Shown: one piece after another, positions 1-5,094 of the stretch
How the letters are laid out: every line of letters begins with the position of its first letter
Position numbering within the stretch: the stretch's first letter is position 1
Origin: an uncultured Myxococcales bacterium
GTDB taxonomy: Bacteria; Myxococcota_A; Bradymonadia; Bradymonadales; Bradymonadaceae
Reading direction: 5' to 3'
Length of the DNA stretch: 5,140 bases
Assembly (NCBI GenBank): GCA_913058025.1
Contig: CAJXPN010000405.1
Span: forward strand, 1-5,140
Notes under the pieces: model-generated
What the model was told of the DNA's origin: nothing
What the model saw: only the letters and a program-made list of their open reading frames with translations
Databases searched by the model: none
Translations under genes and position numbers: made by a program

Positions 1-2
1 AC

Positions 3-929
3 CTCTTCGTGTCTCGCCGCGCCGACGCCGCCGAGGCCGCCTCGATGGTCACGTCCTCGCTCGCCCGCGAAGGCCACGCCGAGCTCGCGCTCGTCTACGG
101 TGAGCTCGCCGTCGAGAGCGCGCCCGCCCGGCCCCACTCCTACTACCACCGCGGCCTCGCAAAGATCGTCTCGGGCGACGTCGAGGGCGCGCGCGCCGAC
201 CTCGCCAGAGGCCTCGGCTCCGGGATCATGCTCAACGCGCGAGCCTTCGGCTACGCGCACATCATCGCGGCCGGCCTCGCCGCGCGGCACAAGCACGACG
301 ACCTCGCGCTCGAGCTCGCCTCGACCGCCTCTTCGATCCCTGCCGGCATCGAGTCCGTCACCACGCCCGCCCTCAACTCCATCAACTCGCTCGTGCTCGA
401 GAAGCGCCCCGACCTCGGGCTCAGGCTCGTCGAGCGAGACTTCCCCTCGGTCGCGACCGGCTCGACGCCGCTCACCTCGGCCTTCGCGCCCACGCTCTCC
501 GGCCTGTACGAGCTCTCGGGTCGGCGCGATCAAGCCTTCCAGACCTACCACGACGCGATCCGCTGGCAGCTGCTCCACGAAGGCCCGACGCTCGACCCCA
601 TAAAGGGGATCCCCACGCTCTCGAACAACCTCTCCTACACGTTCTCGACCACCAACGAGAACGTCGACGAGGGTGAGGTGCTCGTCCTCAAGTCCATCGC
701 GCTTAGCGACGCGCGCCAGAGCGAGTTCATCGACACGCTCGGCTGGATCTACTTCCGGCAAGGCAAGCTCGCGTCCGCCGAGGCCGAGATCTCACGCTCG
801 CTACGCACTACCCGATCCCCCGACTCGTCGCGCCGCGAGCTCTACCAACACCTGGCAGCGATCAAGCAAGCTCGAGGCGACTCCGAGGCCGCCGCGTGGA
901 TCTACGCCTACATCTCGACCCTCCAGTGA
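3..929 (+). CDS. TPR-repeat protein, 5'-truncated (C-terminal part)
   Basis: The frame is open to the left edge (in-frame codons precede the GTG at 9), so that GTG is probably internal and the true start lies outside the window. Residue numbers here count from GTG 9. The visible 306 residues are almost wholly helical with tetratricopeptide character: a TPR near 44-73 (YYHRGLAKIVSGDVEGARADL), helical pairs near 160-190, and a clear C-terminal run at 205-270 (NNLSYTF...DEGEVLVLKSIAL, then DTLGWIYFRQGKLASAEAEI). A last helical pair follows at 278-304. The NNLSY...DTLGWIYFRQGKL arrangement matches the final TPRs of large bacterial TPR proteins, where such repeats scaffold protein complexes, often in envelope biogenesis or secretion. 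No enzymatic domain is seen, and any N-terminal domain or signal peptide is missing. TGA at 927-929 ends the gene. Codon bias agrees with the other genes. The TPR fold is secure; the specific role is unknown. Confidence 0.85.
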   Translation, partial: LFVSRRADAAEAASMVTSSLAREGHAELALVYGELAVESAPARPHSYYHRGLAKIVSGDVEGARADLARGLGSGIMLNARAFGYAHIIAAGLAARHKHDDLALELASTASSIPAGIESVTTPALNSINSLVLEKRPDLGLRLVERDFPSVATGSTPLTSAFAPTLSGLYELSGRRDQAFQTYHDAIRWQLLHEGPTLDPIKGIPTLSNNLSYTFSTTNENVDEGEVLVLKSIALSDARQSEFIDTLGWIYFRQGKLASAEAEISRSLRTTRSPDSSRRELYQHLAAIKQARGDSEAAAWIYAYISTLQ

Positions 930-965
930 GCACCTCCCTCATGCGGTCGGGTCTTTCGATCGCGT

Positions 966-984
966 GAGGATCACACGGGTCCTC
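966..984 (+). terminator. Possible stem-loop terminator after the TPR gene
   Basis: A 7-bp stem (GAGGATC 966-972 with GGTCCTC 978-984, one G-T wobble) closes a 5-nt loop 36 bases after the TPR stop codon. No T-run follows; the downstream bases are C-rich. It is therefore not a canonical intrinsic terminator. It could protect the mRNA 3' end or assist Rho-type termination. Low confidence. Confidence 0.3.
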
Positions 985-1022
985 CCCTACCCCTCCCTCG
1001 CGTCCTACATTGGGTACAGCAC

Positions 1023-1047
1023 GCAGGAGCACACCACGTCCTCCTGC
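1023..1047 (+). promoter_or_regulatory. Leader hairpin upstream of the KTSC gene
   Basis: A perfect 7-bp inverted repeat, GCAGGAG (1023-1029) and CTCCTGC (1041-1047), has an 11-nt loop and sits 20 nt before the Shine-Dalgarno sequence. Its right arm overlaps CCTCCT (1040-1045), which is exactly complementary to the AGGAGG Shine-Dalgarno at 1068-1073. The two pairings are mutually exclusive. A weak -10-like TACATT lies at 1006-1011 without a convincing -35. Whether the element is functional is inference. Confidence 0.3.
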
Positions 1048-1067
1048 CTGGACTCCAATGTCCCTTG

Positions 1068-1082
1068 AGGAGGTGCGTCATG
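1068..1082 (+). promoter_or_regulatory. Strong Shine-Dalgarno that sets the KTSC start
   Basis: AGGAGGT at 1068-1074 lies five bases before ATG 1080. A longer reading from TTG 1065 would put this site inside the coding region, so ATG 1080 is the preferred start. Confidence 0.8.
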
Positions 1083-1349
1083 ATCCCGATGAATCGAACC
1101 GTCGTCGACTCGAGCATGCTCATCGCGGTGAGCTACGACTCCACCTCCGAAGAGATGGACCTCGAGTTTCACAGCGGCGCAATATACCGCTTCTTCGACG
1201 TCCCACACGCCATCGCCCAGGCGCTCCTGGACGCCCCCTCCAAGGGGAAGTTCTTCAACGCATGGATACGCGACCTGTTCGCCTTCGAGCACGTGCGCGA
1301 CCACGGCGGCCGGCGCACCTTCTCGCAGCCCTCGGAGCTGCCCGCCTGA
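1080..1349 (+). CDS. Small KTSC-domain protein
   Basis: This 89-residue protein is essentially one KTSC domain, a short fold also found attached to some lysyl-tRNA synthetases and generally thought to bind nucleic acid. Visible features match the family: a VVDSSMLIAVSYD strand (8-20), a beta pair L28-E-F-H-S-G33-x-x-Y36-x-F38-F39-x-V41-P42 (the family's 'F..G..Y.Y..VP' pattern), a helix with A52-P-S54-K-G56-K-F58-F59-N60 (family pattern 'A.S.G.yfn') and I63-R64. A polar tail of about 20 residues follows. There is no signal peptide or membrane segment, so it is probably cytoplasmic. It appears to be monocistronic, is complete, and converges on the downstream lipoprotein gene. The domain call is secure; the molecular function of stand-alone KTSC proteins is not established. 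Confidence 0.88.
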   Translation: MIPMNRTVVDSSMLIAVSYDSTSEEMDLEFHSGAIYRFFDVPHAIAQALLDAPSKGKFFNAWIRDLFAFEHVRDHGGRRTFSQPSELPA

Positions 1350-1371
1350 GCGGCCAGGCCCGAGGTCTCAG
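1346..1371. terminator. Possible bidirectional terminator between convergent genes
   Basis: CTGAG (1346-1350) and CTCAG (1367-1371) are inverted repeats. The left arm contains the KTSC stop codon and the right arm contains the stop codon of the minus-strand lipoprotein gene. An inner CGG/CCG pairing is possible at 1351-1353 and 1360-1362. The position between two converging genes suits a shared terminator, but the stem is short and there is no T-tract on either strand. Confidence 0.25.
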
Positions 1372-1916
1372 CCCCCTCGGGTGGACCCAGGCCACGACGC
1401 GAGCGCGCGGCCGACCTCGCGCTCGAGGGCTCGCGCGCTCCTGTCGAGCTCGTCGACGGAGGGGTCGACCGCGAGCTCGAGCGAGCCCATGAGCCTGTGG
1501 CAACGCGTGTGCAACACCTCGAGCTGCTCGACCTCGATCGAGTCCAGCTCCATCCTCCCCCTCAAGTGGTCCACCCTCGCGCTCGTGATCCTCGCGTCGA
1601 GGCGAGCGAGCGCGTCGCCGAGTTCGTCGCGCGCGCGCGTGTTGGCGACGCGGCCAAGCGACGCCCGGCGCGCGCCCTCGAGCACGCCCCTGCGCGCCTG
1701 CTCGAACACCTCGCCCGCGCGCAGCGTCCGCTGATCCGAGTCGACCGCAGGAGCACGTACGTCGTCCCCCGTGACCTGCGGCTCGACCACCTCGAGGGTG
1801 GCCTCGCGCGCCGGGGCGTTCGGCGACGCTGGCATCTCCGAACGCTCCGGCGCGCACCCGATGGAACACACGACGAACAGACACGACGCCCAGACGGGCC
1901 ATGAACTCGAACTCAT
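1368..1916 (-). CDS. Hypothetical lipoprotein, function unknown
   Basis: From ATG at 1916 the product has 182 residues. The N-terminus reads as a lipoprotein signal: a short polar stretch, then hydrophobic WPVWASCLFVVCSIG, then Cys21. The -3 to -1 residues are S-I-G, a somewhat relaxed lipobox. The n-region lacks a basic residue, which is unusual. A Pro/Ala/Val-rich linker (22-62) leads to a strongly charged helical region (65-173) rich in Arg, Glu, Ala and Leu, containing one further Cys (139) beside His137 and His140. I recognise no family. A GGAG sits five bases before this ATG; the alternative start at 1958 would add 14 residues, bury the signal sequence and cover the upstream repeat cluster, so I prefer 1916. 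Codons are strongly GC-ending (many GAG, CTC, GAC, GCG), which supports a real gene. The product is probably anchored in the outer or inner membrane facing the periplasm; its role is unknown. Confidence 0.75.
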   Translation of the reverse strand: MSSSSWPVWASCLFVVCSIGCAPERSEMPASPNAPAREATLEVVEPQVTGDDVRAPAVDSDQRTLRAGEVFEQARRGVLEGARRASLGRVANTRARDELGDALARLDARITSARVDHLRGRMELDSIEVEQLEVLHTRCHRLMGSLELAVDPSVDELDRSARALEREVGRALASWPGSTRGG

Positions 1917-1939
1917 TCCTGCTCCACACTCGAGGGAGA

Positions 1940-2012
1940 TGACGCCGTGGCGCGTCACGTATGACGCCCCGGCAGAGGGGGGTGCATCCTGCCCACGGAA
2001 GAGGTCGCGTCA
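1940..2012. promoter_or_regulatory. Cluster of four TGACGC half-sites (candidate operator)
   Basis: TGACGC occurs at 1940-1945 and 1962-1967, and its complement GCGTCA at 1952-1957 and 2007-2012. Sites one and two form an inverted pair with a 6-bp gap. Sites two and three form a perfect interrupted palindrome, GCGTCA-CGTA-TGACGC. Sites one and three are 22 bp apart, about two helical turns. The cluster begins 24 bp upstream of the lipoprotein start and suits a dimeric regulator. The hexamer also occurs singly in coding DNA here, so clustering, not presence, is the evidence. Confidence 0.35.
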
Positions 2013-2073
2013 AGCGCGACTTCTCCGCCATCCTGGAGAAAAATGACACGCTCGGTGGTTTTCTTGAGCCGTT

Positions 2074-2123
2074 TCATGGGTGTCCGACCACTGAGTAGGT
2101 GGAAGAAACTAGACACACCATGA
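2074..2123. repeat. Bulged 11-bp inverted repeat with inner hairpin
   Basis: TCATGGGTGTC (2074-2084) pairs with GACACACCATGA (2112-2123) over 11 bp with one bulged A (2117). The 27-nt interior contains a smaller CCAC (2088-2091)/GTGG (2099-2102) hairpin. No T-tract follows on either strand, which argues against an intrinsic terminator. It could be an operator with two half-sites about four helical turns apart, or a structured RNA if transcribed. Confidence 0.4.
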
Positions 2124-2140
2124 TCCGGCTCGCGCGCTCA

Positions 2141-2174
2141 CTCGTTGAATACGAGCGACGATGCGATCTGTACT
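2141..2174 (+). promoter_or_regulatory. Possible sigma-70 promoter with overlapping palindrome
   Basis: TTGAAT (2145-2150) and TGTACT (2169-2174) match the -35 and -10 consensus at four of six positions each, with an 18-bp spacer. The palindrome CTCGT-TGAAT-ACGAG (2141-2155) covers the -35, a common place for a repressor or activator site. Initiation here would give a leader of about 100 nt for the downstream operon. Promoters in this group are often degenerate, so this is tentative. Confidence 0.3.
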
Positions 2175-2210
2175 GGTGGTTAGAAGGTCACTTCAACAAT
2201 TCGATCTCAA

Positions 2211-2241
2211 GGCGCGCCCCCTCCTCCGGAGCGCGTGCGCC
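2211..2241 (+). promoter_or_regulatory. GC-rich leader hairpin before the cytochrome gene
   Basis: GGCGCGC (2211-2217) pairs with GTGCGCC (2235-2241), seven base pairs with one G-T wobble. The loop holds the 8-bp palindrome CTCCGGAG (2224-2231) and a CTCCT (2221-2225) complementary to AGGAG of the downstream Shine-Dalgarno (2269-2273). It could modulate translation, but such complements arise easily in GC-rich DNA. Confidence 0.2.
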
Positions 2242-2267
2242 GACGTGGGTCATGGGATCTCGAGAGT

Positions 2268-2282
2268 AAGGAGTCGATGTGA
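2268..2282 (+). promoter_or_regulatory. Shine-Dalgarno and overlapping ATG-TGA/GTG start
   Basis: AAGGAG (2268-2273) is five bases from GTG 2279, the only start that yields the full signal peptide. An out-of-frame ATG at 2277 overlaps it by one base and is followed directly by TGA (2280-2282), giving a start-stop pair at a spacing of three. Confidence 0.65.
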
Positions 2283-4615
2283 AGAGTGTGTATCGATCCT
2301 GGGCACTGGGCGCCGCGGCGCTCACTGCACTGGGAATCTCTCAACCCGCCTGCGGTGGTGGCGAAGAGCAAGTGGTCGAGCAGGAGGATTGCGTCTCCAA
2401 CCGCGACCACTTCAACAAGAAGGTCTGGAAGCCGGTGCTCGAGCAGCAGTGCTTCAGCTGCCACAACCAGTCTGGGGTCGCGGCGTACACTTCGCTCGTG
2501 CTCCAGCCGAGCGCCCAGACAGGACACATCGACGCCAACCTCGAGGCCTTCACCAAGGCCGCGCGCTACGAGGTCAACGGAAGCTCGGTGCTCGTCCAGA
2601 AGCCCCTCGGGATGCTCGAGCATCAGGGCGGCGCGGTCCTCCAGGAGGGCAGCGAGGAGTTCGAGGCGATCACGACCATGCTCGCCCGCCTCGAGGACCC
2701 CGTCGTCTGCAACGACGAGGTCGAGGTCGACGACCACTTCGCGCCGCTCGACCCCGACGACCCCAAGCCTGGCCAGATCGAGCTGCTCACGCCCAGGCAG
2801 ACGATGCGCAAGGTCACGCTCTCCTTCGGCGGGCGCCTGCCCACCGAGGCCGAGCTCGACTCCGTCGAGGAGCTCGGCCTCGAGGCCGCGCTCAACAAGG
2901 TCGTCGACGACCTGTCCGAGGACGACCTCTTCCACGAGCGCGTCCGCGAGATCTTCAACGACCTCTTCCTGACCGACAAGTACCTGGGCGGGCGAGAGGC
3001 TATCGACCTCCTCGATCGCGACATCTTCCCCGACGCCTACTGGCACATCGACGACAACGACAACCCGAAAGACTACTCCAACGTCGACCCCACGTTCCTC
3101 AAGAACGCGCGCCTGCACTCGAACACCTCGGTCGCGCGTGAGCCGCTGATGCTCCTGCGGCACATCGTGGACAACGATCTGCCGATGACCGAGCTCATCA
3201 CCGCCGACTACATGATGCTCAACCCGTTCTCGGCGCGTATCTACGGCGTCAGCGGGCTCAACTTCGCCAACATCAACGACCCCGACGAGTGGAAGCCCGG
3301 GCAGATCCCAGGTCAGCCCCACGCTGGCCTGCTCACCTCGGCGATGTTCCTCAACCGCTTCCCGACCACCGAGACCAACCGCAACCGCCACCGCTCGCGC
3401 ATGGTCTACAGCTTCTTCCTGGCGACCGACGTCATGGCGCTCGCCGAGCGCCCGCTCGACCCGACCTCGATCACCGACTTCAACCCCACGCTCTACAACC
3501 CCCAGTGCACCTCGTGCCACGGCGTCATCGACCCGCTCGCGGGCACGTTCCAGAACTGGAACACCCGCGGCATGTACGAGCCGCCCGAGGAGGGCTGGTT
3601 CCAGGAGATGCGTCCGCCCGGCTTCGCCGAGCAGAACGTCCCCCAGGCCATGAACACCGAGTCGATCTCGTGGGCCGCACAGCAGCTCGCCGACGACCCC
3701 AGGTTCGCCACCGCCATGACGCTCAACGTCTACCGCGGCATGACCGGCCATGACCCCCTCAACCCCCTGAGCGAGAACCCGTCCGAGTACGAGAACCTCC
3801 TCATCGGCTACGAGATCCAGCAGAAGTTCTTCGAGGAGACGAGCGTCTCGTTCATCGACTCGAACTTCAACCTCAAGCACCTCATCACCGCCATCGCCAA
3901 GAGCCCCTACTACAGGCTCACCAACATCGCCCCCGAGACCGACGACCTGCGTAAGCTTCAGTACGCCGGCATCGGCACCGGGCGCCTGCTCACACCCGAG
4001 ATGCTCCACCGAAAGATCGAGGCCGTCTTCGGCGTGCCTTGGCGCGAGAGCGACCGCGATCAGTTGCTCTCCACGCGCAGCTACCGCATCCTCTACGGAG
4101 GCATCGACTCCGACGACGTCACCCAGCGCATCACCTCGCCCAACGGCATCATGGCCAACGTCCAGTGGCGCATGGCCAACGCCATGGCCTGCCGCGTCAC
4201 CGCGCGTGACCTCGCCATCCCCCAGCAGGAGCGACGCCTCTTCAAGTTCGTCGAGCAGTCCTTCCAGCCCCTCGACGACAACGGCTTCGAGGTCGCCGGC
4301 GCCATCGCCGCCACCAAGGCCAACATCCAGTTCCTCCACCAGCACATCCTGGGGGAGGAGATCTCCATCGACGACCCCGAGATCGAGACCACCTACCAGC
4401 TCTTCTTCGAGACCTGGCAGGAGTCCAAGGCGCAGGTCGCCTCAGAAGAGATCAGCCGCTTCCTCCCCGGCTCTTGCCGCGGAGAGCGTGACCTGATCAC
4501 CGACGAAGAGTTCCCCGAAGAGCAGCGCATCCGTGAGGATCGCGAAGGCACCGTCCGCGCCTGGATGGCCGTCGTGACCTACCTGCTCGCCGACTACCGC
4601 TTCCTTCACGAGTGA
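2279..4615 (+). CDS. Exported diheme-type DUF1592/DUF1588/DUF1585-like protein
   Basis: A 778-residue extracytoplasmic protein. The basic N-terminus (MKSVYR) and hydrophobic WALGAAALTALGI precede SQPAC25-GGG. Cys25 may be lipidated, but Q-P-A before it is a poor lipobox, so type I cleavage is an alternative. Two c-type heme motifs are visible: C58-F-S-C61-H62 in an N-terminal cytochrome segment, and C410-T-S-C413-H414 followed by G-V-I-D-P-L, the CxxCHxxiDP signature of DUF1588. Between them are a DUF1549-like helical part (169-235, RKVTLSFGGRLPTEAEL) and a DUF1592-like segment (286-324, LMLLRHIVDN...ADYMMLNP...IYG). A DUF1585-like region follows at 460-546, ending ITAIAKSPYYR. The last 230 residues (550-778) are not assigned by me and contain LYGGIDSDDVTQR (605-617). 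Domain names come from motif recall. These families are linked to c-type cytochromes, mainly in Planctomycetota and Myxococcota; electron transfer is plausible but the substrate is unknown. The gene is complete and is followed after 10 bases by its operon partner. Confidence 0.85.
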   Translation: MKSVYRSWALGAAALTALGISQPACGGGEEQVVEQEDCVSNRDHFNKKVWKPVLEQQCFSCHNQSGVAAYTSLVLQPSAQTGHIDANLEAFTKAARYEVNGSSVLVQKPLGMLEHQGGAVLQEGSEEFEAITTMLARLEDPVVCNDEVEVDDHFAPLDPDDPKPGQIELLTPRQTMRKVTLSFGGRLPTEAELDSVEELGLEAALNKVVDDLSEDDLFHERVREIFNDLFLTDKYLGGREAIDLLDRDIFPDAYWHIDDNDNPKDYSNVDPTFLKNARLHSNTSVAREPLMLLRHIVDNDLPMTELITADYMMLNPFSARIYGVSGLNFANINDPDEWKPGQIPGQPHAGLLTSAMFLNRFPTTETNRNRHRSRMVYSFFLATDVMALAERPLDPTSITDFNPTLYNPQCTSCHGVIDPLAGTFQNWNTRGMYEPPEEGWFQEMRPPGFAEQNVPQAMNTESISWAAQQLADDPRFATAMTLNVYRGMTGHDPLNPLSENPSEYENLLIGYEIQQKFFEETSVSFIDSNFNLKHLITAIAKSPYYRLTNIAPETDDLRKLQYAGIGTGRLLTPEMLHRKIEAVFGVPWRESDRDQLLSTRSYRILYGGIDSDDVTQRITSPNGIMANVQWRMANAMACRVTARDLAIPQQERRLFKFVEQSFQPLDDNGFEVAGAIAATKANIQFLHQHILGEEISIDDPEIETTYQLFFETWQESKAQVASEEISRFLPGSCRGERDLITDEEFPEEQRIREDREGTVRAWMAVVTYLLADYRFLHE

Positions 4616-4625
4616 GGACCACGCC

Positions 4626-5094
4626 ATGCCTTTGAACAGACGAGACTTCTTGAAGCTGGCTGGCGTCGCGGGACTCACCGTCTCCGCGCCCTTCCCCTTC
4701 ATGCGCAACGGCCGCGCCGACGAGAACGCACCCTACGACGGGCCCCTCTTCCTGCTCGTGAACGCGGGCGGCGGCTGGGACCCCACCAGCCTCTGCGACC
4801 CCAAGGGGCGCAAGGACGAGAACGCCGAGCGGCCCGTCAACAACTACTTCATCGACGAGATCGGTGAGGTCGGTAACTTCCGCCACGCCCCCGTCCCTGG
4901 CCACGCCGAGTTCTTCACCCGGCACAGGGACAACCTCCTCGTGGTCAACGGCGTCGACACGGCCACCAACGGCCACGACTCGGGATCGCGTAACACCTGG
5001 AGCGGCAACCTCGCAGAGGGGCACCCCTCCATCGGCGCGATCATCGCCGCCATCCACGCCCCCGACAAGGCGATGGGGTACATCACCAACGGCG
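4626..5094 (+). CDS. Tat-exported DUF1501-family protein, 3'-truncated
   Basis: Only the first 156 codons are genomic. The N-terminus carries a twin-arginine signal, N4-R-R-D-F-L-K10, then LAGVAGLTVSAP and a likely cleavage after G29-R-A31, so the folded protein is exported to the periplasm. The following segment PLFLLVNAGGGWDPTSLCDPKG (40-61) and LLVVNGVDTATNGHDSG (104-120) match the N-terminal part of DUF1501 proteins, relatives of the alkaline-phosphatase/sulfatase superfamily; members usually exceed 400 residues, so most of it is missing. GAGGA at 4614-4618 overlaps the upstream stop codon and lies seven bases before ATG 4626, so translation is probably coupled to the cytochrome-type gene. 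From 5095 the open frame continues into adapter and encodes the artefact VSYTHLRAHETGRN, which must not be counted as protein. Enzymatic activity is not established. Confidence 0.85.

Larger units (their letters stand above)
1917..2278. other. Divergent intergenic region
   Basis: This 362-bp stretch separates the leftward lipoprotein gene from the rightward cytochrome/DUF1501 operon. No convincing gene is visible in it; the frames crossing it lack ribosome sites or overlap real genes. It is less GC-rich than the coding DNA around 2040-2110 and 2145-2205, as expected for promoters. It carries, left to right, a cluster of TGACGC half-sites, a long bulged inverted repeat, a possible promoter with an overlapping palindrome, and a GC-rich leader hairpin. 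Confidence 0.7.

Noticed and set aside
1065..1079. TTG at 1065 as the start of the KTSC protein
   Set aside because: This reading would place the AGGAGGT ribosome site inside the gene. ATG 1080 is correctly spaced from it.
1255..2049. Minus-strand frame of 264 codons over the lipoprotein gene
   Set aside because: The product is Arg/Ala/Gly repetitive, lies in a different frame from the lipoprotein reading, runs into the KTSC gene and lacks a ribosome site.
2161..3141. Plus-strand frame of 326 codons overlapping the start of the diheme-type gene
   Set aside because: Its Arg-rich product is an out-of-frame reading of that gene with no recognisable domain. The ATG at 2161 has no Shine-Dalgarno and lies in the proposed promoter.
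2207..4345. Minus-strand open frame of 712 codons opposite the diheme-type gene
   Set aside because: Its product is a low-complexity run of Val, Glu, Asp, Leu and Gly, as expected from antisense reading of GAC/GAG/CTC-rich codons. It has no domain signature, while the plus strand carries CXXCH motifs, a signal peptide and a Shine-Dalgarno.
1..5094. CRISPR array, tRNA or rRNA genes, insertion sequences
   Set aside because: Reading both strands, I see no regularly spaced direct repeats, no tRNA-like cloverleaf or CCA end, no rRNA signature and no transposase motifs.
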